A DNA stretch of 7,296 nucleotides from assembly GCA_016744485.1 (NCBI GenBank), contig JADGEG010000102.1, positions 1 through 7,296 of the forward strand, written 5' to 3'. The notes below the pieces were generated by a model, which saw nothing but the letters and a program-made list of their open reading frames with translations, did not search any database and had not been told where the DNA came from. Positions 1 to 5,014 of this stretch are shown here, one piece after another. Source of the stretch: Arcobacter sp. (GTDB lineage Bacteria > Campylobacterota > Campylobacteria > Campylobacterales > Arcobacteraceae). The number at the start of each line of letters is the position of its first letter. Positions within the stretch are counted from its first letter, which is position 1. The position numbers and the translations under genes are program-made.

Positions 1-458
1 ACTTTAAATTTATTGCTATTTGTTTTTAAATCTATATTATTTTGTTTACTTTCAATCTTATTGTCTTTTTTGTCTAAATTATTTTTTGCTTTGTTATTTT
101 GTTCTTTATTTTGATTTTTGATTTCTTTTGTCTTTTTTTTGTCTTTTTTACTTTGTCTTTTTTTTGTATCATCTTCTAATAAATCATCATTTAAAACATC
201 ATCAAAATTTAAATCACCAGTAATATCTACTGATGATTTTACATTTTGAACTTGTGCTCTTAATTGTCTTGCTTCTTCTTTCATCTCATTGATATTTAAT
301 TCTTTATCTAAAGTAGATTTTGCATCTTCAATACCTGATTTAAATTTTTTTAAAAATTTTGCTACATCTATCATAGCTGATGGCAATTTTTCAGGGCCTA
401 AAGCAATAATTGCAATTACAGCAATTAAAAATATTTCCATAAATCCCATTCCAAACAT
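1..458 (-). CDS. tatB: Sec-independent (twin-arginine) translocase protein TatB, C-terminus cut by window edge
   Basis: TatB works with TatC in the inner membrane as the receptor for folded proteins carrying twin-arginine signal peptides. The 152 visible codons start MFGMGFMEIFLIAVIAIIALGP. This is a short N-terminal membrane helix (about residues 5-20), then the LGPEKLP hinge (20-26) and an amphipathic helix (about 27-70), the classic TatA/B layout. Glu after Gly-Pro and the longer charged helix favour TatB over TatA. From about residue 97 the chain becomes a low-complexity tail of Lys, Asn, Asp and Gln with repeated KKDKK-like units, and it stays open to the window edge. The ATG at 458 is preceded by GGAG (465-468) at a 6-base spacing, which fixes the start. 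tatC commonly follows tatB in this phylum but lies outside the window if present. The gene is divergent from djlA. Confidence 0.9.
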   Translation of the reverse strand, partial: MFGMGFMEIFLIAVIAIIALGPEKLPSAMIDVAKFLKKFKSGIEDAKSTLDKELNINEMKEEARQLRAQVQNVKSSVDITGDLNFDDVLNDDLLEDDTKKRQSKKDKKKTKEIKNQNKEQNNKAKNNLDKKDNKIESKQNNIDLKTNSNKFK

Positions 459-491
459 AAATAACTCCAAAAATTTAAATATAAGACAAAG

Positions 492-497
492 ATTTTA
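492..497 (-). promoter_or_regulatory. Candidate -10 box of the tatB promoter
   Basis: On the minus strand TAAAAT (497 to 492) is preceded by GG. It would place a transcription start near 485 and give a leader of about 27 bases carrying the GGAG ribosome site. No good -35 is seen, which is common for sigma-70 promoters in this phylum. It forms one arm of a perfect 8-base inverted repeat with the djlA -10 box. This is inference from motif and position only. Confidence 0.45.
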
Positions 498-506
498 CCT
501 AAATTT

Positions 507-515
507 TGATAAAAT
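507..515 (+). promoter_or_regulatory. Candidate extended -10 promoter for djlA
   Basis: TGATAAAAT is an extended -10 (TG-N-TAAAAT) in a T-rich setting with no clear -35. A transcription start near 522 would give a leader of about 20 bases that contains AAAGG (531-535), 6 bases before the djlA ATG. The same TGNTAAAAT form recurs upstream of nadE, which supports it as a house promoter type here. Its upstream contact zone would overlap the tatB -10 box. Confidence 0.5.
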
Positions 516-541
516 CTAACAATTACTTTAAAAGGCTTAAA

Positions 542-1297
542 ATGAAACTTATATTTTTGTTATTTGTTGCTATTGTTTTATATTTTATAGCAAGAAACTA
601 TAAAACAGAAAAATTTGAAAATATCAAACTAGATAATAAAGAACATTTTGATGGTGATTTAATGCACCATGAAGTAGGTTTGTTAGTAGCATTAATGGCA
701 AAGGTATCTAAAGCTGATGGAAAGGTTTGTGAGCTTGAAGCACAAATGTTAAAACATACCTTTGATGACTTAGCATCTTATTTTACCAATAAAGAAGAAA
801 TAAAAAATAAATTAATTGATATATATAAAACAGAAAAAGAAAATTTTACTAATACAATTATTTTAGCTAAGAGCTTATATAGTATTACAAAATATGATTA
901 TCAAAAAAGAATTAAAGTTTTAGAATATTTATTAAATTTAGCATTCATAGATAAAAATTTTTCTAATGAAGAAAAGATGATAACTCAAGATATTGCAAAT
1001 GCACTTAAAATAAAAAATACTGACTTTGAAAATTTAATTAATTCTTTTAAACAATTTTATAATAATCAAAAAGAATCTTCAGCACTTTCTTTAAGTAAAG
1101 CTTATGAAATTTTAGATGTAAATTCTAATGCTGATGATACAACAATAAAAAAAGCTTATAGAACTTTAGTAAAAAAACACCATCCTGATATAATAGCAGG
1201 CAAGGGTGCTAAGCAAAATATCATTGATAATGCTACACGAAAATTACAAGAAATAAATGAAGCATATGAGCTAATAAAAAAAGATAAAAAAAGATAG
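542..1297 (+). CDS. djlA: DjlA-like membrane-anchored J-domain co-chaperone (TerB domain + C-terminal DnaJ domain)
   Basis: This 251-residue protein has the domain order of E. coli DjlA (271 residues). A single N-terminal membrane helix (about 2-18, LIFLLFVAIVLYFIA) comes first, then an all-helical TerB-like domain (about 43-165, with ADGKVCELE at 58-66). A C-terminal J domain follows (about 182-251). The HPD motif that stimulates Hsp70 ATPase is intact at 214-216. The stretch after it (QEINEAYELIKK) closely resembles the E. coli DjlA C-terminus, including the insert between HPD and the last helix. Members bind DnaK through the J domain at the cytoplasmic face of the membrane; the client is unknown. 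I chose ATG 542 rather than an in-frame TTG at 506, because AAAGG (531-535) sits 6 bases before it and the membrane helix begins there. The TTG lies inside the putative promoter. It is followed 17 bases later by the bfd-like gene, probably in the same transcript. Confidence 0.82.
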   Translation: MKLIFLLFVAIVLYFIARNYKTEKFENIKLDNKEHFDGDLMHHEVGLLVALMAKVSKADGKVCELEAQMLKHTFDDLASYFTNKEEIKNKLIDIYKTEKENFTNTIILAKSLYSITKYDYQKRIKVLEYLLNLAFIDKNFSNEEKMITQDIANALKIKNTDFENLINSFKQFYNNQKESSALSLSKAYEILDVNSNADDTTIKKAYRTLVKKHHPDIIAGKGAKQNIIDNATRKLQEINEAYELIKKDKKR

Positions 1298-1312
1298 AAA
1301 AAGATAAAAAAA
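1276..1312. repeat. 10-base-period A-tract repeat at the djlA/bfd junction
   Basis: Runs of 5-7 A are separated by GAT or GATA. The GAT triplets fall at 1283, 1293 and 1303, exactly 10 bases apart, giving nearly four copies of an A7-GAT unit. It encodes the lysine-rich end of DjlA (KKDKKR), then the stop and most of the gap before the next ATG. A-tracts in phase with the helix turn are known to bend DNA; a role here is inference. Confidence 0.6.
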
Positions 1313-1314
1313 TT

Positions 1315-1548
1315 ATGAAAAATAATATTTATGATAAATCTTATGAAGTTTGTTCTTGTCATAATGTAAGTTTAGGAGAAATAATTTTTTCTATACAAAA
1401 AAAAGGTGCTAGATCTATTAAAGATATTAAGAAGTTCACTGATGCTGGAACTTCATGTAAATCTTGTACTAATTCAAATAATGATACAGGAGAAATAAAA
1501 AAAAATATTTACTTAAATAATATACTTAAAAAAATTAATAAAGGTTAA
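1315..1548 (+). CDS. Bfd-like [2Fe-2S]-binding small protein
   Basis: This 77-residue protein is a stand-alone BFD-type domain. Four cysteines are spaced CxC (13, 15), then 32 residues, then CxxC (48, 51). This nearly matches the ligand spacing of E. coli bacterioferritin-associated ferredoxin (CxC-x31-CxxC). The intervening GARSIKDIKKFTDAGTSCKSC segment fits the family pattern of a helix followed by T-x-AG-x-x-C-x-x-C. Bfd proteins pass electrons to bacterioferritin to release stored iron. The same domain also occurs in nitrite and other reductases, so the partner is not proven, and no ferritin gene lies in the window. A polar tail of about 25 residues, rich in Asn and Lys, follows the last cysteine. 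The ATG at 1315 is the only sensible start, but no Shine-Dalgarno is visible upstream, only A-rich sequence. It may depend on coupling to djlA 17 bases before. Confidence 0.8.
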   Translation: MKNNIYDKSYEVCSCHNVSLGEIIFSIQKKGARSIKDIKKFTDAGTSCKSCTNSNNDTGEIKKNIYLNNILKKINKG

Positions 1549-1554
1549 TTTTTT
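1529..1554. terminator. AT-only stem-loop at the end of the bfd-like gene, possible weak terminator
   Basis: AAAAAATTAA (1529-1538) and TTAATTTTTT (1545-1554) form a perfect 10-base inverted repeat around the 6-base loop TAAAGG. The bfd-like stop codon (1546-1548) lies inside the right arm. The left A-run and right T-run would supply a U-tail in both directions. With no GC pairs the hairpin is weak, so termination is tentative. The right arm touches the possible nadE -35. Confidence 0.35.
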
Positions 1555-1580
1555 GAATTAAACTTAACTTATGCTAAAAT
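1553..1580 (+). promoter_or_regulatory. Candidate promoter for the nadE operon
   Basis: TTGAAT (1553-1558) lies 16 bases before TAAAAT (1575-1580), and the latter is extended by TG at 1572-1573 (TGCTAAAAT). A start near 1587 gives a leader of about 30 bases. This matches the extended -10 form seen upstream of djlA. It would let nadE, the aminotransferase gene and lpxK be transcribed independently of djlA and the bfd-like gene. Confidence 0.5.
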
Positions 1581-1605
1581 AAATAATATGAAGTATTAAA
1601 AACTT

Positions 1606-1611
1606 AAAAGG
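1606..1611 (+). promoter_or_regulatory. Ribosome binding site that supports the TTG start of nadE
   Basis: AAAAGG ends 6 bases before the TTG at 1618. No ATG or GTG in the same frame lies near the expected N-terminus, so this site decides the start. Confidence 0.6.
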
Positions 1612-1617
1612 TTTAAA

Positions 1618-2379
1618 TTGACAAATTGGAATAAAATAAAAAAACAACTAATATTGTTTTTAAAAACACATAGTACAAATATAGGTATAAAAAATGTTAC
1701 TCTTGGTTTGTCAGGTGGTTTAGATTCAGCTTTAGTTGCATTACTATGTAAGGAAGCTTTTGGAGATCAGTTAAAGTGCACTTTGATGCCTTCTTTGTTT
1801 TCATCTCAAAGTAGTATTGATGATGCAAAAGAGTTATGTGAAAAATTTAAAATAAGATTTGAAGTTATTGATATATCACCTCTAATAAAAGCATATATAA
1901 AGAACATGAATGACGATAAGTTAAGAATTGGTAATTATAGTGCAAGAATGAGAATGTCAATTTTGTATGATATTTCAGCTAGAGATAAATCACTTGTTAT
2001 TGGAACATCAAATAAAAGTGAAATTCTTCTAGGTTATGGAACTATTTTTGGAGATATAGCATGTGCTATTAATCCAATAGGTAATATTTATAAAAGTGAT
2101 GAATATGATTTTGCCAAATATATGGGTGTTACACAAAATATTTTAAATAAAGCTCCTAGTGCAGATTTATGGGAAGGTCAAAGTGACGAAAAAGAATTAG
2201 GTTATACATATGAACAAATTGATGAAGTTTTAAAGTTACTTGTTGATAAAAAAAAATCTAAAGTAGAACTTTTAAATTTAAATATTGATGAAAATTTGAT
2301 TGATATGTTAATAAATAAAATACAAATAAATGCATTTAAAGGAAAAGTTCCAATAATTGCAGATATAAACTGGAGTTAA
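1618..2379 (+). CDS. nadE: NH3-dependent NAD+ synthetase
   Basis: The enzyme adenylates nicotinic acid adenine dinucleotide with ATP and amidates it with ammonia, the last step of NAD synthesis. The 253 residues match the short ammonia-using form, with no N-terminal glutaminase (nitrilase-like) domain. Visible motifs are the PP-loop SGGLDSA (32-38), GNYSARMRM (105-113), GTSNKSE (129-135), and PSADLWEGQSDEKELG (180-195) with the following YEQID. The FGDIACAINPIG segment (144-155) resembles H. pylori NadE rather than the GDGGxDINP form of many other bacteria, so it is a lineage trait, not a defect. The start codon is TTG. A run of nine A (2248-2256) encodes Lys-Lys-Lys near residue 211. It heads a tight operon with the aminotransferase gene (2 bases downstream) and lpxK. 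I recall nadE and lpxK being neighbours in C. jejuni as well. Confidence 0.95.
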   Translation: MTNWNKIKKQLILFLKTHSTNIGIKNVTLGLSGGLDSALVALLCKEAFGDQLKCTLMPSLFSSQSSIDDAKELCEKFKIRFEVIDISPLIKAYIKNMNDDKLRIGNYSARMRMSILYDISARDKSLVIGTSNKSEILLGYGTIFGDIACAINPIGNIYKSDEYDFAKYMGVTQNILNKAPSADLWEGQSDEKELGYTYEQIDEVLKLLVDKKKSKVELLNLNIDENLIDMLINKIQINAFKGKVPIIADINWS

Positions 2380-2381
2380 TT

Positions 2382-3518
2382 ATGAAAGAAATATCATTTT
2401 ACAAATCCACAATGAATGAGGATGAATTAAAAGAAATTAGATCAGTACTTGATTTAAAAAAAAATAGCAATAAAGTTCCTGAATTAGAAGAAAGTATGGC
2501 TAATTTTATTGGTGCTAAATATGCAATAGCTACTTGTAATACAACATCAGCATTACATCTTGCTTTAAGTGCAATTAGCCTTAAAAGAGGAGATAAGATT
2601 TTAATATCTGTAAACTCTTTTGTAAATATACCTGAATCAATAAGACATTTTGATGCTGAACCTATTTTTGTTGATATTAATTCTGTTGATATGAATATTG
2701 ATTTAGATAAATTTGAAAAAGTTCTAAAAGAAAATAAAACAAAAAAATTAAGAGGTGCTATTATTACCTTTATAGGTGGTCAAGTTCCCAATTTAGATAA
2801 ATTATATAAAATAAGTAAAGAATATAATATAATATTAATAGAAGATGCTTCAGCAGCTTTGGGTGCAACATATAAGGGAGAAACAGTAGGTTCATTACAA
2901 GCTGATATGACTATTTTTTCTACAAACTCATCAAATTCAAAATTTGCAATTAGTAGATCTGGATTTATCGTAACAAATAATAAAGAAATAGCAAATAGAG
3001 CTAAACTTTTAAGAACACATGCACTAACTACAACATATGATGACTTTGGAAACTTAGATTATATTTATGATATTGTAGATATTGGGTATAAGTATGATAT
3101 TAGTGAACTTGATGCTGCTTTTTCTTTGGCACAATTAAAAAAAACAAATAAACACATAAAAAGAAGAAAAGAAATAGCACAAATGTATATAAAAAAATTA
3201 ACAAATATAAAACACATTAGTATCTTGCCTCACAAAGATGAACATATTTTTTCGCAGTTTATTATAAAAATATCAAGAAATAGAGATGCATTTGCAAGAG
3301 CTTTAAAAGAAAAAGGTATTTCTACAGGTTTAAATTATATACCTTTACATTTATTATCATATTATAAAAATAAATATGAAATAAAAATAACGAAATATGG
3401 AGTAGCCTTAGGCTCATATCAACAAATTTTGTCCATACCTATGTATGCTGGATTAAGTGATGAAGAAATTGATTATATCTGTGAACAAATTATACAAATA
3501 GCTAATAAATGGATTTAA
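2382..3518 (+). CDS. DegT/DnrJ/EryC1/StrS-family aminotransferase-like protein with divergent active-site loop
   Basis: The 378 residues have the fold-type I PLP architecture of sugar aminotransferases such as ArnB and PseC. The phosphate-binding segment is CNTTSALHLAL (52-62). EDASAALGATYKG (154-166) carries the Asp (155) expected to pair with the PLP nitrogen. GYKYDISELDAAFSLAQL (235-252) and the C-terminal domain (about 260-378) align well. The usual family loop is F-S-x4-K followed by an acidic-Gly-Gly turn. Here it reads FSTNSSNSKFAISRSGF (179-195): the only lysine is K187, two places late, and the turn is Arg-Ser-Gly. K187 may still hold PLP, but activity is uncertain. Typical products are amino sugars for lipid A, O-antigen or glycans. 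Its place directly before lpxK hints at lipid A or surface sugar, without proof, and no partner dehydratase or dehydrogenase is present. GGAG (2372-2375), within the end of nadE, lies 6 bases before the ATG, so translation is probably coupled. A nine-A run (2456-2464) lies early in the gene. Confidence 0.85.
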   Translation: MKEISFYKSTMNEDELKEIRSVLDLKKNSNKVPELEESMANFIGAKYAIATCNTTSALHLALSAISLKRGDKILISVNSFVNIPESIRHFDAEPIFVDINSVDMNIDLDKFEKVLKENKTKKLRGAIITFIGGQVPNLDKLYKISKEYNIILIEDASAALGATYKGETVGSLQADMTIFSTNSSNSKFAISRSGFIVTNNKEIANRAKLLRTHALTTTYDDFGNLDYIYDIVDIGYKYDISELDAAFSLAQLKKTNKHIKRRKEIAQMYIKKLTNIKHISILPHKDEHIFSQFIIKISRNRDAFARALKEKGISTGLNYIPLHLLSYYKNKYEIKITKYGVALGSYQQILSIPMYAGLSDEEIDYICEQIIQIANKWI

Positions 3519-3519
3519 T

Positions 3520-4470
3520 TTGAAGCAAAAATGTTTTTTATGGATTGAAAATTATTTATTTACACCTAATATTTTTCAAAAAATAATTTCATTTTTGTTG
3601 TTACCACTTACTGCTTTATATTTATTAATTATTTTACTTAAAAGATTAATTTCAAAAGAAATTGATTATCAAATACCTATTATTTCTGTTGGTAATATAA
3701 TCATAGGTGGTAGTGGTAAAACACCTTTGGTTATTAATTTAGCTAAAAACTTTAAAAATGTTTGTGTGATTTTAAGAGGATATAAAAGATATTCAAAAGG
3801 TCTTATTGTTATTAGCAATAAAGGAAAAATACTAGAAAGTGTTAAAGTTGCTGGAGATGAAGCTTTTTTACTTGCAACATCTTTAAGTAATGCTACAGTT
3901 ATTGTTAGTGAAAATAGACATGAAGCTATCAAAAAAGCAAAAGAACTTGAATGTAAAATTATTTTTTTAGATGATGGATTCTCTCAATATAATATAAAAA
4001 AATTTAATATTTTACTTCGTCCAAAAGAAGAACCTAAAAATATTTTTTGTTTACCAAGTGGAGGATATAGAGAGCCTAAAATGGCATATAGTTTTGCGAA
4101 TTTAGAACTACAAGAAGGAAAAGATTTTAAAAGAGTAGTTTCATACAGCTTAAATGGAAAATATATCGATATTTTACCTAAAAAATTACTTTTAATAACA
4201 GCTATTTCAAAGCCAAAAAGATTATTGGCTTTTTTACCAAAGTCTATAACTATAGAATTTTTTGAAGACCATCATATATTCACCCAAGAAGAAATTAATA
4301 ATATTCAAGTTAAATACCCAAATCATGCTATGATTACTACTTCAAAAGATATTGTTAAATTAAAATATTTTGATTTTAATGATTTATATCTTATGAATTT
4401 AGAGCTAGTTATTAATGCTAATGTTAATGTTAAACTTATAAATGATTATATAAATAAATATAATAGTTAA
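3520..4470 (+). CDS. lpxK: Tetraacyldisaccharide 4'-kinase (lipid A 4'-kinase)
   Basis: LpxK phosphorylates the 4' position of the tetraacyl disaccharide at the inner membrane to make lipid IVA, a late step of lipid A synthesis. The 316 residues fit the family (about 310-330). An N-terminal hydrophobic segment (about 20-42) is the usual membrane anchor. A P-loop SVGNIIIGGSGKTP follows (56-69; the family form is GNxxxGGTGKTP), then LRGYKR (85-90), AGDEAFLLA (111-119), DDGFSQYNI (151-159) and PSGGYREPK (179-187). A late DHH motif within FFEDHHIFT and a TTSKDIVKL stretch complete the pattern. DDGFS instead of DDGFQH fits Campylobacterota versions as I recall them. The start is TTG, one base after the aminotransferase stop. 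Only a weak TGGAT lies upstream and no in-frame ATG is near, so re-initiation after the upstream gene is likely. Its stop is 4 bases from that of convergent fur. Confidence 0.94.
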   Translation: MKQKCFLWIENYLFTPNIFQKIISFLLLPLTALYLLIILLKRLISKEIDYQIPIISVGNIIIGGSGKTPLVINLAKNFKNVCVILRGYKRYSKGLIVISNKGKILESVKVAGDEAFLLATSLSNATVIVSENRHEAIKKAKELECKIIFLDDGFSQYNIKKFNILLRPKEEPKNIFCLPSGGYREPKMAYSFANLELQEGKDFKRVVSYSLNGKYIDILPKKLLLITAISKPKRLLAFLPKSITIEFFEDHHIFTQEEINNIQVKYPNHAMITTSKDIVKLKYFDFNDLYLMNLELVINANVNVKLINDYINKYNS

Positions 4471-4474
4471 AAAA

Positions 4475-4918
4475 TTATTTATTACAAGTTTCACATAAAC
4501 CATAAAGTTGCATAGAGTGGCTTGTGATTTTAAACTTATTTTTTTTAGCGATTCTATCTTGTCTTTTTTCAATTTCTTCATCAAGAAATTCAACAATTTT
4601 ACCACAATCAGTACATATTAAATGATCATGATGAGTTTTTGTATTATTTTCATATTTTTTTCCATCTTTGCCAAATTCTATTGAATTTATAAGTTGTACT
4701 TCTTCTAAAAAACTTAAAGCTCTATAGACCGTTGCTATTCCAACATTTGAATTTGGGTATTTCACTTTAATCAAGTTGTATATTTCTTCAGCACTTAAAT
4801 GTTCAGAAATATTAATTAAAATACTCAATACTATTTCTCTTTGTTCAGTATATTTAAGACCTTTTTGTTTAACAATTTTTTTTAATTCTTCGATGACATC
4901 TTCATTCATAGTTGACAT
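4475..4918 (-). CDS. fur: Ferric uptake regulator, Fur family
   Basis: Fur is a dimeric metal-sensing repressor that binds operator DNA when loaded with Fe2+ and controls iron uptake and storage. The 147 residues show an N-terminal winged helix (about 8-90), with the recognition helix in NVGIATVYRAL (58-68). The metal-binding HHDHLICTDCGKIVEF (96-111) includes CxxC at 102/105, and a second CxxC lies near the end (142/145, GLCETC). FGKDGKKYE and HSMQLYGLC are very like C. jejuni Fur, which favours Fur over PerR or Zur; sequence alone cannot fully settle this. The ATG at 4918 has AAAAGG about 8 bases upstream. Another Met three codons in (4909) is a less likely start. It lies 96 bases downstream of guaA in the same direction and appears to have its own promoter. 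Confidence 0.9.
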   Translation of the reverse strand: MSTMNEDVIEELKKIVKQKGLKYTEQREIVLSILINISEHLSAEEIYNLIKVKYPNSNVGIATVYRALSFLEEVQLINSIEFGKDGKKYENNTKTHHDHLICTDCGKIVEFLDEEIEKRQDRIAKKNKFKITSHSMQLYGLCETCNK

Positions 4919-4943
4919 AGAATATACCTTTTTGATTTTAGTT

Positions 4944-4970
4944 ATTATAACAAAGAATTATAAAAGTAAA
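4944..4970 (-). promoter_or_regulatory. fur promoter region with paired TATAAT boxes and possible Fur operator
   Basis: On the minus strand two exact TATAAT hexamers occur, at 4962-4957 and 4949-4944, 13 bases apart. The nearer one has TTTACT about 15 bases upstream as a possible -35. Both hexamers sit within TTATAA-N7-TTATAA, and each TTATAA is self-complementary, so the block is both a direct and an inverted repeat. Fur genes are often autoregulated, and Fur-family operators are AT-rich inverted repeats. However, the spacing does not match the standard 7-1-7 box, so the operator call is tentative while the promoter call is stronger. Confidence 0.45.
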
Positions 4971-5014
4971 GTTATTTTTTGTAGCTTAATTCAATACCTT
5001 AAAATTCAATTTTT

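Noticed and set aside
289..519. Open frame of 76 codons on the plus strand opposite tatB
   Set aside because: It is the reverse of the tatB coding region, which has clear TatB motifs and a good ribosome site. The plus-strand product has no recognisable domain.
506..541. Longer djlA starting at an in-frame TTG
   Set aside because: It would add 12 polar residues before the membrane helix, lacks a ribosome site and overlaps the putative -10 box. ATG 542 has AAAGG at the right distance.
1156..1362. Minus-strand frame opposite the djlA end and bfd-like start
   Set aside because: Its Phe/Ile-rich product is what AT-rich lysine codons give when read in reverse. No ribosome site or domain is visible.
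3669..3932. Minus-strand frame inside lpxK
   Set aside because: It is a reverse reading of the conserved LpxK P-loop region and has no independent support.
4405..4605. Minus-strand 66-codon frame overlapping lpxK and fur ends
   Set aside because: It lies in the wrong frame of fur across its metal-binding motif and has no recognisable product.
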